From HXMU1420-13 sp965229525 (lineage in GTDB: Bacteria > Bacteroidota > Rhodothermia > Balneolales > Balneolaceae), in NCBI GenBank assembly GCA_965229525.1, contig OZ245886.1, forward strand, positions 1,178,001 to 1,242,000: 64,000 nt of DNA, read 5' to 3'. Numbering within the stretch: the stretch's first letter is position 1; each line of letters begins with the position of its first letter. The notes under the pieces are model-generated. The model worked only from the letters and a program-made list of their open reading frames with translations. It was not told where the DNA came from and did no database searches. Of this stretch, positions 45,421 through 54,360 are shown in pieces. Both the position numbers and the translations under genes were made by a program.

Positions 45421-46041
45421 ATGAAGCACTCTAAGTTCGTCTCGGTTTTTTTAATAGCTATTCTTATTGCAAGCAGCGGTTGTTTTTCACAAAACAATGA
45501 AGATCTTGAGTTTGCGTTTGATTTTGTGCCCGGTGAAATATTTGTTCGACTAGCTACTGGTTTTGAAAGATCAGATCTGGAGAAAATTACTAATGATTTT
45601 GATGTAACAATAGATCGTGAACTTGGAACCGGATACATCATATTAGTACCAGAAGACTTTGAACCACTATGGATTACTCAGTTTAGCTCCGTCCCAATTA
45701 TTGTCGAATCGACTTATAACCGATTTGGACATGAATACAGCATATCAGTTGAAGACCCTGCCCCCATTGTTGAGAACGATCAATTAACAATAACTGTAAA
45801 TTATACCGGTTGTGAAGGCGGTCATGTTTTTACCCTGGAACGACCCGGTGCTTTTTCGAATAACATGAACATTTGGTTATTTAAATCAACACCAGATGAA
45901 GATTGTGAGGCTGTAATTACCGATGAATTCACATTCAATTTAGAACGTTTTATTCTTCTTTCATCAAGAGTAACTATTGAAGACCCTTTTGGTAATCAAG
46001 TACTCTTATGGCCCGAACCAGAAGAGCCCGTCGCTGATTAA
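45421..46041 (+). CDS. Hypothetical lipoprotein
   Basis: 206 residues from the ATG at 45421 (MKHSKFVSVFLIAILIASSGCFSQ), which gives a proper lipoprotein leader. A longer in-frame start at 45346 would lie inside the preceding gene. The mature protein has two beta-rich parts: a domain to about residue 90 (PGEIFVRLATGFERSDLEKI..., reminiscent of a subtilase inhibitor-like fold) and one ending EDPFGNQVLLWPEPEEP. Cysteines in YTGCEGGH and DEDCEA may form a disulfide. I recognise no family. Function unknown. Confidence 0.6.
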   Translation: MKHSKFVSVFLIAILIASSGCFSQNNEDLEFAFDFVPGEIFVRLATGFERSDLEKITNDFDVTIDRELGTGYIILVPEDFEPLWITQFSSVPIIVESTYNRFGHEYSISVEDPAPIVENDQLTITVNYTGCEGGHVFTLERPGAFSNNMNIWLFKSTPDEDCEAVITDEFTFNLERFILLSSRVTIEDPFGNQVLLWPEPEEPVAD

Positions 46042-46137
46042 TTGCTCAATAAAGTGTTGCTTCGTTCGTGCATTAACATTTAGGAATGCGATTGATTTCT
46101 TTATCTTATCCGAGATTTAAAACATCTCAAGGTAGTA

Positions 46138-47208
46138 TTGAAAAGAGGTATTTCACTAGCATTTATTGCTCTAGTAATTAGTACAGCAGGTTCTTCAGTT
46201 AATGCTCAGTATGGTTTTTATTATTCCGGTAAAGATTATGGTTCTGAAGCCATTTACAACCCGGTAAATCAGGTAATTTCCGGCGGCTTTGATATGATTT
46301 ACATATCAAGACAAAGTTCCGAAATAGACAGCCTTAGACTTCCAAGTGGTTTTAGAAAGGTATTTCTTTCACTTAGAGAACCGAGAGTTGCAGTAGAATG
46401 TTGTATTGGATGGAATAAATTTATCAGATCTGAAATTCTATTTTCATTAAAAAATGGTCAATGGTTGCCGAACTATAGTCTGCATCTAATTGGTGGCGGG
46501 ATGGAATACGCTCGACTTACAGATTATTATTCATACCATAATATTAAACATCCAAGAGTTTGGGCTTTTGCGACTTCTACCATTGAACATTTGCTCAATG
46601 AAGCAGTTGAAACTGCGAGTTGGGAACTTCATAGTTATGGAGCCGTCTCTGATTTATACTTTTTCAATACAATTGGAATCATTGCATTCAGCTTTGAATC
46701 AGTGCAACGTTTCTTTGCCGAAGATTTGATTGTTCGTAGCTGGTTAAGTCAAACAGCATATTCCATTCGAGATAATTCAATTAAGAATATTGGCCAATAT
46801 TATTCTTTTAAATGGCAACCACCGTTCATGAAAGACTATTCTTTATTCACTCATATGGGAGCAGGTTTTTTAGTTGGCGCCGGACATACCAAAAATGATC
46901 AAACCATTTCAATAGGGGCAGGCTTTCGAACGCATAAAGTGTACATTTACGATACCGATTCCAATCTGGAAACGATCACAACACGCCCTGCAGTTGGCTT
47001 TTTTGTTGATCGTAATAACTCTTTGTTAGGTAGTTTTGTTTACACTCACGGTTCTGATTTCCATGAAAACTTAAAACTGGAAATTTACCCGGGCTTCATT
47101 AAAATGCCTTTTAATAATCTAAAAATGGGTTTCTGGATAAACGCAAGTTATGACTATCCTGCATATGCAGGTATCACAATCGGCAATTTTCCATCAATTG
47201 CTTTTTAG
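46138..47208 (+). CDS. Putative outer-membrane beta-barrel protein, TTG start
   Basis: 356 residues. The best start is TTG at 46138, because it gives a signal peptide (MKRGISLAFIALVISTAGSSVNAQ); no ATG is available before it. The mature protein is rich in aromatic residues and short strands and opens YGFYYSGKDYGSEAIYNPVNQVISGGFDMI. It has amphipathic barrel-like strands (LIVRSWLSQTAYSIRDN; YYSFKWQPPF; FWINASYDYPAYAGITIG) and ends in Phe. No family is recognised. Its stop overlaps the convergent gene's stop by four bases. Confidence 0.6.
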   Translation: MKRGISLAFIALVISTAGSSVNAQYGFYYSGKDYGSEAIYNPVNQVISGGFDMIYISRQSSEIDSLRLPSGFRKVFLSLREPRVAVECCIGWNKFIRSEILFSLKNGQWLPNYSLHLIGGGMEYARLTDYYSYHNIKHPRVWAFATSTIEHLLNEAVETASWELHSYGAVSDLYFFNTIGIIAFSFESVQRFFAEDLIVRSWLSQTAYSIRDNSIKNIGQYYSFKWQPPFMKDYSLFTHMGAGFLVGAGHTKNDQTISIGAGFRTHKVYIYDTDSNLETITTRPAVGFFVDRNNSLLGSFVYTHGSDFHENLKLEIYPGFIKMPFNNLKMGFWINASYDYPAYAGITIGNFPSIAF

Positions 47209-48257
47209 AGTCCAAGGATTTTACGATTCGTAGTATCGTCAACGGTGGAGCTTGCGAAATCATCGAAGGTTTTTTCGGTTGCTTCGATAATGTGTCTCTG
47301 AATAAACTCAGCGCCTTCACTAGCACCCTGTTCGGGACTTTTAATTACGCATTCCCATTCCATAACAGCCCAAACATCACATCCATATTCTGTTAACTTG
47401 GTAAAGATTGTTTTAAAGTCAATCTGGCCATCACCGGGTGATCTATAGCGACCTGCACGATCTTTCCAGGTATTAAACCCACCAAATGCACCTTTTTTTC
47501 CATTTGGGTTGAATTCTGAATCCTTAACATGGAATGCTTTAATGAATTCATGATAATGATCGATGTAGGTGATATAGTCGAGTTGCTGTAATACAAAGTG
47601 ACTGGGATCGTACAGAATATTTGCCCGCTTATGATTATTTGTAGCTTCCAGAAATCGCTCAAAAGTTTCACCATCGTGTAAATCCTCGCCAGGATGGATT
47701 TCATAACAGGCATCTACACCATTTTCATCAAATACATCGAGGATTGGAACCCAGCGTTTAGCCAGCTCATTAAAACCCATATCCACCAAACCCTCTGGCT
47801 GTTGTGGCCATGGATGCCAATACGGCCAAAGAAGCGAACCCGAGAATGTAGCATGCGCAGTTACCCCTAATTTCCTACTGGCTATGGCGGCTTTCTTTAC
47901 TTGATCTGTTGCCCATTCCGTACGTGCAGTTGGATTATTTCGAACTGCTTCCGGTGCAAAATTGTCGAACATCAAATCGTATGCAGGATGAACTGCCACT
48001 AGCTGACCCTGAATGTGCGTAGATAGCTCTGTGATTTCTAACCCATATGAGTTTACTTTCCCCTTGAACTCATCGCAATAAGTTTCACTTTCGGCAGCTT
48101 TGTCCAGATCAAATAGCCAATCATCCAAAGTCGGAACCTGAATGCCTTTATAACCAAGGTCTGACGCCCATTTACATAAACCATCCAAACTGTTAAATGG
48201 AGCCTTATCATCAATAAATTGTGCTAAAAATATAGCAGGTCCTTTAAGTGTTTTCAT
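47205..48257 (-). CDS. Sugar phosphate isomerase/epimerase-type TIM-barrel protein
   Basis: 350 residues. The xylose-isomerase-like (AP endonuclease 2 fold) barrel is visible: GYKGIQVPTLD, GLEITELSTHIQGQLVAVHP, YEIHPGEDLHDG, NILYDPSHF, IKAFHVKDSEF and VMEWECVI. These carry the Glu/His/Asp metal ligands. It lies 12 bases downstream of a Gfo/Idh/MocA gene and in the same run as an MFS permease. This set is typical of FCB inositol or keto-sugar catabolism clusters. Exact substrate unknown. Confidence 0.85.
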   Translation of the reverse strand: MKTLKGPAIFLAQFIDDKAPFNSLDGLCKWASDLGYKGIQVPTLDDWLFDLDKAAESETYCDEFKGKVNSYGLEITELSTHIQGQLVAVHPAYDLMFDNFAPEAVRNNPTARTEWATDQVKKAAIASRKLGVTAHATFSGSLLWPYWHPWPQQPEGLVDMGFNELAKRWVPILDVFDENGVDACYEIHPGEDLHDGETFERFLEATNNHKRANILYDPSHFVLQQLDYITYIDHYHEFIKAFHVKDSEFNPNGKKGAFGGFNTWKDRAGRYRSPGDGQIDFKTIFTKLTEYGCDVWAVMEWECVIKSPEQGASEGAEFIQRHIIEATEKTFDDFASSTVDDTTNRKILGL

Positions 48258-48269
48258 GTCACATCCTCG

Positions 48270-49430
48270 TTAAACGTTGATCCAAATATTTCCTAATTCC
48301 GTTGATTCGACTACCGCATCTACCAGGCGCATGCCATGAACGCCATCTTCTATTCCTGGGTAATCATATACATCAAAATTGTGATCTTTACCCTCTGAAA
48401 TCGCTCTTAAATGCATGGCAAAATTCCGATACAAATTCGCAAATGCTTCAAGATATCCTTCAGGATGGCCAGCCGGGGTTCTTGAATTTGCCTGTGCTGC
48501 CTCTGAAACATATCCTGTTCCCGTCCGATGAATTTCGTCCGGACCATCATTCCACAAAACATTCAGCGTGTTAGGGTCACGTTGGGTCCAAAAAAGCCCA
48601 CCTTTTTCTCCATACACTCGAACTTTAATTGCATTTTCTTCTCCCGCTGAAATTTGTGAAACAGATAAAACTCCAGGGATACCGCCTTCAAATTCTACAA
48701 AAGCACTGGCGTCATCATCCAGTAAACGGCCAGGTACCACTTTTTTTACCATCGAAAGTACTTTAGTGATTTTGAGTCCCGACACATACTCCCCCATATT
48801 TGCAGCATGAGTTCCAATATCACCATAAGCACCACTTTTCCCGGAACGAGCAGGGTCTGTTCGCCAGGCAGCTTGTTTTTGATCTGTATCTTCAAGTTTC
48901 TCGGCTAACCAACCTTGCGGGTATTCCATCATCACTTTTCTAATGGCACCTAACTTTCCACTTTTAACAAGTTGACGAGCTTCTTTCACCATCGGATAAC
49001 CGGTGTATGTATGAGTTAACCCAAGTGGTAATCCAGTCTCTTGAACTTTTTGTTTGATTGCCTCTGCCTCATCCATATTAAAACAAAGGGGTTTATCAAT
49101 CATCACTGGGAATCCATTTTCAAGGGCCAGAATTGCTGGTTCTGCATGTACATGATTTGGAGTTACAATCGAAACAAAATCCATTCTACGATCAGTTGGT
49201 AAAGATGCCTCAGTTTCGATCATTTCTTTAAATGAACCATAAACTCTGGATGGGTCTAGGAATAGCTCTTCTCCGGTTTGCATGGATTTTTCAGGATCAC
49301 TACTAAATGCCCCACATACTAATTCAATCTGACCATCAAGATTTGCGGCTAAACGATGGACAGCTCCAATAAAAGCACCAACGCCTCCGCCAACCATGCC
49401 CATTCTAAGTTTACGTTTATACAAGCTCAT
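48270..49430 (-). CDS. Gfo/Idh/MocA-family oxidoreductase
   Basis: 386 residues. The N-terminal NAD(P) Rossmann motif is GMVGGGVGAFIGAVHR. The EKP-type catalytic motif appears as MIDKPLCFN, and a C-terminal half of the expected type includes GDIGTHAANM with the conserved His. Family members oxidise or reduce sugars and cyclitols, often at C3, and pair with TIM-barrel isomerases as here. The start lies two bases after the stop of the permease gene; the run is a tight three-gene operon. Confidence 0.9.
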   Translation of the reverse strand: MSLYKRKLRMGMVGGGVGAFIGAVHRLAANLDGQIELVCGAFSSDPEKSMQTGEELFLDPSRVYGSFKEMIETEASLPTDRRMDFVSIVTPNHVHAEPAILALENGFPVMIDKPLCFNMDEAEAIKQKVQETGLPLGLTHTYTGYPMVKEARQLVKSGKLGAIRKVMMEYPQGWLAEKLEDTDQKQAAWRTDPARSGKSGAYGDIGTHAANMGEYVSGLKITKVLSMVKKVVPGRLLDDDASAFVEFEGGIPGVLSVSQISAGEENAIKVRVYGEKGGLFWTQRDPNTLNVLWNDGPDEIHRTGTGYVSEAAQANSRTPAGHPEGYLEAFANLYRNFAMHLRAISEGKDHNFDVYDYPGIEDGVHGMRLVDAVVESTELGNIWINV

Positions 49431-49432
49431 GA

Positions 49433-50731
49433 TTATGAAGTTTGAAGTTCGGTCTTCGTTTCCATGTTGTCATCTGCATCTTTATCCCAGAATGTGAGAA
49501 AAAAGAAAACAGCAACTGCCAAGGCAACAATACCTGGCATCACCCAAAACGATTGGGCACCTGCAAACCAGCCTTCTGCGGTGGAGCCATCCAACCCGAT
49601 ATTATCTCCCCACCAGCCAAGTACATAGTTACCGATTAACATACCTGCGCCATAGGTAAGTAAATTAAAAAAACCTTGTGCACTAGCCCGAAGGTGTTTA
49701 GGCGCTTTCTTATCTACATAAAGTTGACCGGTAACGAAGAAGAAGTCATAGCAGATTCCATGAAGTGCTATCCCTAAAATCACGAGCGCTGTGCTGCTTG
49801 GGAAAAGACCGAATAGAAGATAACGAGCAGTCCACGCAAGCATACCAACCACTAACATCCATTTTACACCTAATCTGGTAAGGAAAAACGGAATTGCTAA
49901 CATGAACAGAACTTCGCTCATTTGTCCAATAGCCATGAAAGATGGAGAAGATGACCCGAATGCTACAGCTGCAATGAAATCATTCGTTCTCGCATAATAA
50001 AAAGCTAATGGAATACTGATGGCAAAGCACGAAAAAGAGAAAACCGCAAAGCTTTTATCCGTTAATAGTTTGATAGCATCTAATCCTAAGGCTTGTTTTA
50101 AGTCAAATTTTTCTCCTTTTGCTGATGGAGGACATTTTGGTAAGGTAAAGCTGTAGAAACCATAAATCAGTGAAACAAACGCACTCAGTTTTAGTGGGAT
50201 ATTCGTTGATTGAATTCCACTTTCTACACCTGTTATCCAACCTAGAACCGGAATATTAACAAAACCCAAAACGGTTTGAGCAACAACAAAACCTGCTACA
50301 ATCCAACCGATGGTTCCCCATACTCTTATTTTAGGAAATTCACTTCCAGGATCGTTGATGTTTGCAAATGCAATGGCATTAACTAATGCAAGCGTTGGCA
50401 TGTACAGCATGAAGTACGCCAACATCACCCAGATAAAGAGTCCCGGTTCAGTGATTGTTGATGCATACCATAATAGTGCTGCTCCAAGAATATGCGAGAT
50501 TGCATTTACTTTCTCTGCATTAAAAAAACGATCGGCAATCAAACCAACAAATACCGGTGCCAACAACCCCGCCCAGTTATGTGTGGCATATGCCGATCCA
50601 ATAATGGAATTCAGGCCTTCTTCACCGTCAAAAACCTCCAATAAATAAGCTCCCATGGTTACAAAAAAGGCGCCCCAGATAAAAAATTGTAGAAACATCA
50701 TGAGGCTGAGGCGTGCATTGGTATTCTTCAT
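49433..50731 (-). CDS. MFS permease, nucleoside:H+ symporter (NupG/XapB) type
   Basis: About 432 residues from the ATG at 50731 (MKNTNARLSLMMFLQFFIWGAFFVTMG); an earlier ATG at 50770 only adds a polar leader. There are about twelve hydrophobic helices. The opening LMMFLQFFIWGAFF, LIADRFFNAEKV after helix 2 and the long loop after helix 6 fit the nucleoside:H+ symporter branch of MFS. In this phylum such permeases often sit with Gfo/Idh and TIM-barrel genes in sugar operons. So a sugar or glycoside, rather than a nucleoside, may be the substrate here. It is the first gene of the three-gene run. Confidence 0.85.
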   Translation of the reverse strand: MKNTNARLSLMMFLQFFIWGAFFVTMGAYLLEVFDGEEGLNSIIGSAYATHNWAGLLAPVFVGLIADRFFNAEKVNAISHILGAALLWYASTITEPGLFIWVMLAYFMLYMPTLALVNAIAFANINDPGSEFPKIRVWGTIGWIVAGFVVAQTVLGFVNIPVLGWITGVESGIQSTNIPLKLSAFVSLIYGFYSFTLPKCPPSAKGEKFDLKQALGLDAIKLLTDKSFAVFSFSCFAISIPLAFYYARTNDFIAAVAFGSSSPSFMAIGQMSEVLFMLAIPFFLTRLGVKWMLVVGMLAWTARYLLFGLFPSSTALVILGIALHGICYDFFFVTGQLYVDKKAPKHLRASAQGFFNLLTYGAGMLIGNYVLGWWGDNIGLDGSTAEGWFAGAQSFWVMPGIVALAVAVFFFLTFWDKDADDNMETKTELQTS

Positions 50732-50895
50732 AAAATTGTTGTGATGATTGTCCTTTTTAAAGCTGCGCAAAAACTAACCTATATTCACAGGATTCCAAAA
50801 AAAATCGCTTCCATTCATCAAATTTTTAACTGCTTTTACCACATTCATTTAATTCATTTTTTTTGCACATTAAATGTGGGTAGTTATTTAGGATT

Positions 50896-51195
50896 ATGGT
50901 ATCACCATTAGCGGAAAAAATATTCTTTAGGTCTGAGACTTCGGTTCATAAGATGAATTCATCTAATAGAGTGCACCCTTTATTTGATGGATGTACATTC
51001 ATATACCATTCATTTGATGACGATAACTATAAAGCGACTACATTAGTAAATGTGGATGAAAATCAAATTGGCCAGTATTTACCAAACAAAGTAAATCCTA
51101 AAGAAATCTGGCTAAAGCCAAACCATAAGACAAAGAAACCCAAAACAAGCTACTTTTACGACTTAAATTGGATTATTCCTGATCCTGAGAAATAA
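50896..51195 (+). CDS. Hypothetical short protein
   Basis: 99 residues, no signal peptide or transmembrane helix. It is Lys- and Asn-rich, with a motif-like segment GCTFIYHSFDDDNYKATTLVNVDENQIGQYLP and a charged end (KPNHKTKKPKTSYFYDLNWIIPDPEK). No family is recognised. It ends three bases before the next start, so the two are probably co-transcribed. The start could also be the Met at residue 20. Modest confidence that it is a true gene. Confidence 0.45.
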   Translation: MVSPLAEKIFFRSETSVHKMNSSNRVHPLFDGCTFIYHSFDDDNYKATTLVNVDENQIGQYLPNKVNPKEIWLKPNHKTKKPKTSYFYDLNWIIPDPEK

Positions 51196-51198
51196 ATT

Positions 51199-51870
51199 AT
51201 GAGCAAGATTTCCCCATCCACATTTGAATTCCTCAATGATTTAAAAGCAAACAACAATCGTGATTGGTTTACAGAAAATAAACCGAGATATCAGGAGGCA
51301 CATCAAAACGTAATCGACTTTTTTGACGCTCTTATCACGGAAATGAAAAAAGTAGATAACATTGCGAATGAGTCTGGGAAAAAATCACTCATGCGTATTT
51401 ATCGTGATGTTAGATTTAGTAAGGATAAAACACCTTATTCGCCAAGACTGTCAGGAAGTTTAAAGCGGGCTACTAAATGGCTACGTGGTGGATATTATGT
51501 TCATTTTGAACCGGGAAATGTGTTTTTAGGAGTTGGTTTTTGGGCGCCGGAATCAGCAGATTTAAAGATGATTAGAGAAGAATTAGCTTATGATGCCAAA
51601 CCACTTCGAGAAATCTTAGCTGATACAGATTTCAAATCCATGTGGGGAGAAATGAAAGGTGAGCAGGTAAAATCAGCCCCCAAAGGTTATCCCAAAGATC
51701 ACCCTAATATTGATCTACTGCGGTTTAAAGGATATACATTCATGAAAACCTTTTCAGATAAGGCAGCACAATCTGAGGGTTTTCTATTTGAGGTTGTCAA
51801 AGCATTCATTGGCATCCGACCATTTTTCGATTACATGAGCGAGGTACTTACTCGGCATATCGAAGATTAG
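51199..51870 (+). CDS. DUF2461-family protein
   Basis: 223 residues, the family's usual length. Signatures are clear: FLNDLKANNNRDWFTENKPRYQ near the start, RIYRDVRFSKDKTPY, GGYYVHFEPGNVFLGVGFWAPES and KGYPKDHPNIDLLRFKGYTFMKTFSD. DUF2461 (TIGR02453) proteins are common in bacteria, soluble and uncharacterised. It is followed by a palindromic repeat and the convergent VOC gene. Confidence 0.9.
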   Translation: MSKISPSTFEFLNDLKANNNRDWFTENKPRYQEAHQNVIDFFDALITEMKKVDNIANESGKKSLMRIYRDVRFSKDKTPYSPRLSGSLKRATKWLRGGYYVHFEPGNVFLGVGFWAPESADLKMIREELAYDAKPLREILADTDFKSMWGEMKGEQVKSAPKGYPKDHPNIDLLRFKGYTFMKTFSDKAAQSEGFLFEVVKAFIGIRPFFDYMSEVLTRHIED

Positions 51871-51891
51871 AATCAAAGTAACAAGCTTGTA

Positions 51892-51974
51892 GTCATTCCG
51901 GACTTGATCCCGAATCTGTAGAGAATTACTCTTTTACCGATTGAATACAGATGCTGAATCAAGTTCAGCATGAC
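51892..51974. repeat. Palindromic intergenic repeat (REP-like)
   Basis: GTCATTCCGGACTTGATCC at the left and GGTGCTGAATCAAGTTC-like sequence ending CAGCATGAC at the right form an imperfect inverted pair (about 51892-51974). The style (GTCATTCCG... / ...ATGAC around CTTGAT/ATCAAG) matches widely distributed bacterial intergenic palindromes. It lies between two convergent genes. Confidence 0.5.
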
Positions 51975-51996
51975 AACCAGACGGTTAAATAATAAT

Positions 51997-52359
51997 CTAC
52001 TCCAATTTTGTTCCAAATGTGATTTGATTACCATCTGGATCGGTCAAATCGAAATCCCGCATTTTATAATCTGCGTCCACAGGCTCTGTCATTGAATCGA
52101 CGCCATTTGATTTGAATTCGGTATAAATTTCATCCACATCATGGCAGAATATGTACAATTGGCGTGGTTGAATCTGATCAGCGTCTGATCTCACAAAATG
52201 AATGGAAACGGCATGCTCTCGATTTGTAACGATGTAATCGACCGGCTCGCCCCATATAAATGTGATCTCAAATCCTAACTTCTCGGCATACCAACTAGCC
52301 AAAGATTCCGGATCTTTTGAAGGAAAAATAGCTGCAAAATGAGAGATATTTTTGGTCAT
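51997..52359 (-). CDS. VOC-family (glyoxalase/bleomycin-resistance fold) protein
   Basis: 120 residues with one pair of beta-alpha-beta modules: SHFAAIFPSKDPESLASWYAEKLGFEITF and IFCHDVDEIYTEFKSNGV, then FDLTDPDGNQITFGT with the conserved DPDGN. Its ATG overlaps the stop of the upstream T9SS-sorted gene by four bases. Metal ligands are only partly obvious, so the reaction is unknown. Confidence 0.8.
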   Translation of the reverse strand: MTKNISHFAAIFPSKDPESLASWYAEKLGFEITFIWGEPVDYIVTNREHAVSIHFVRSDADQIQPRQLYIFCHDVDEIYTEFKSNGVDSMTEPVDADYKMRDFDLTDPDGNQITFGTKLE

Positions 52360-54302
52360 TTCATCAAGGTTAGTTTCTTGGTAAATACCTGTTTTCCAAC
52401 TTTCAGTTGATACAAATACAATCCACTTGAAAGATTGGAGGCATTAAAATTGATATCATGAATTCCAGCTGAATAATTCTGATGAGATATCAAATCCACC
52501 ACTTGCCTACCTGTAACATCAAAAACGCTTAAAGAAACAACGTCTGCTTTATTCAAGCTAAATTGAATAGTTGTACTTGGATTAAATGGATTGGGGTAAT
52601 TTTGTGAAAGTGAAATCTGAGTTGGAACCTCCAACTTACCTTCATTAGGCGTGAGAAAACCTGTTTGCCCAAAATCACTTTCATAAATAGCTATTGCCTG
52701 ATCAATTTTGGTATAAAGTTCTGTGCTATCATCCGCAAAAATAATTGCTGAAATTATAGTTGAAGTTTCATTTTGATTAAGCACAAATGGACCAACCCCA
52801 ACCAACATGAAAGGTTCTTCATTAACTGCTATTGGACCATCTTTATACTCTTCTAAATTCTCGGTAGCGAACATCATTCGTTCGAACATCCATGTATCAT
52901 CTCTTAAATTTGTTCCGCGTTCATAAAATGGACGTGTATTGATGTCGAGTAAAGAAATGCCTCTTTTTTCTGCCTCTAGCATATCCCGTTCTCCAAAATT
53001 TGGTTCGCCTTGTGTTGGGATTCCATCACCTTCGCCTTCATCAGGTCCCGGATAATTTTCATGCCAAGGGCCTAACCCGTCTCTACCTACGTCATGCTCT
53101 AAGGGTTCATCATCATCCTGCATTCCATTTTGATTAAAGTCATTATAAGCGATCCAATCCATATCTTCATCACCTGTCCACCAACGCTCATTTCTATATG
53201 CTGGAAAATCATTTAAATCAATATGCACCTGATTAAATCGCTCCATATTGTAGTTTCTCAAGAGATATTCATCAATAGCCGCCTTTCCTTCAATATACTC
53301 TCCTGCATCATTAAACTTCGATTCATCTTTAATTCCATCATTATCATTATCAAACTTAAACATGTTGTATTCATGAGTGGAATGCTCTAAAAGAATGAAA
53401 GTCATCCCCGCATTAACCTCAGATCCACCAAAAAATAATATGTAGTCTTTGTAGCTGTTGTATTCAACAAAAGCGTCTTCAGCTCTAAAGTTTAGACCAA
53501 AATCAACAATAAAGGCAGCCCATGTTTCGGCCAAATTCTTTTCACTAACATTTGTTGTTCGATAGTGCATAAATAGCATATCATCTGCATCGGGATCATT
53601 GAATTGAAAGGTTCTTACTTCAGTTTGTAATCCAAGTCCACCCATTGAAGAATCCGAAGCGGATGGATGATAAACTCCAAGATTACTATGCGGACCTTCG
53701 GTTTCGACCCCAAATGAGTATTCATGATCGGAATGATCATCCATAACATAGAAAGTCTCTTGGGCACCATTAATCCTCCCTTTTCCTAAAAACCCATTCC
53801 ATTCTTCTTCCCACCCAGAATCAGTTTGATCTAGTCGATCCGGCCAAAAAATAGGCCAAGTAGTTGGATCGTTTGATGTTGCCGGTATAGGATTTTCACC
53901 ATTAAATCCGTTTAGCGGTAACCAACCCCATACGTCCCCCGAATAAGGACTAATTCGTTTACCAGCATCACGATAATTAATAATTACCGGATTGAGTGTT
54001 ATGTCTGTTGCTCCATCTCCATAATAATTAGCCCATTTTTCTCTTTCACCCGGAACTTTGGCAGCCATTAAAAAACCTATCCCGTCAATTTGTATTGTCC
54101 ATTTACTGCCCAATTGTGGAATATCGCCCCATCTAGATAGTTCTCCATGATTTCGATAATTAGATTCTAGAGTATTTCCATCTAAAACACCCCTAGCCAC
54201 AGAATTAATACTTCCACGATACTCCTTTGGTATGGTAGTTTGAGCAAGTAACAAGTTGGAGTTAAAAAATAGAACTGCAAGAATAGTAACTAGTATCTTC
54301 AT
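52356..54302 (-). CDS. Secreted protein with T9SS type A sorting domain, function unknown
   Basis: 648 residues. Signal peptide ends FNSNLLLAQ. The body (about 22-560) is beta-rich and aromatic-rich, with Asp/Asn clusters such as FDNDNDGIKDES and YNDFNQNGMQDDDEP resembling calcium-binding thrombospondin-type-3 loops. I recognise no enzyme family. The last ~80 residues are a sorting domain (LSQNYPNPFNPSTTIQFSL ... SVFDVTGRQVVDL ... LSSGLYLYQLKVG ... KKLTLMK). It probably ends up on the surface or outside the cell. The start codon of the VOC gene overlaps its stop. Confidence 0.8.
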   Translation of the reverse strand: MKILVTILAVLFFNSNLLLAQTTIPKEYRGSINSVARGVLDGNTLESNYRNHGELSRWGDIPQLGSKWTIQIDGIGFLMAAKVPGEREKWANYYGDGATDITLNPVIINYRDAGKRISPYSGDVWGWLPLNGFNGENPIPATSNDPTTWPIFWPDRLDQTDSGWEEEWNGFLGKGRINGAQETFYVMDDHSDHEYSFGVETEGPHSNLGVYHPSASDSSMGGLGLQTEVRTFQFNDPDADDMLFMHYRTTNVSEKNLAETWAAFIVDFGLNFRAEDAFVEYNSYKDYILFFGGSEVNAGMTFILLEHSTHEYNMFKFDNDNDGIKDESKFNDAGEYIEGKAAIDEYLLRNYNMERFNQVHIDLNDFPAYRNERWWTGDEDMDWIAYNDFNQNGMQDDDEPLEHDVGRDGLGPWHENYPGPDEGEGDGIPTQGEPNFGERDMLEAEKRGISLLDINTRPFYERGTNLRDDTWMFERMMFATENLEEYKDGPIAVNEEPFMLVGVGPFVLNQNETSTIISAIIFADDSTELYTKIDQAIAIYESDFGQTGFLTPNEGKLEVPTQISLSQNYPNPFNPSTTIQFSLNKADVVSLSVFDVTGRQVVDLISHQNYSAGIHDINFNASNLSSGLYLYQLKVGKQVFTKKLTLMK

Positions 54303-54360
54303 TATGGTAGAACTTTTAATGTGATATTATCGAGCATAATTATGAAGAAAGTAAGTAGAA

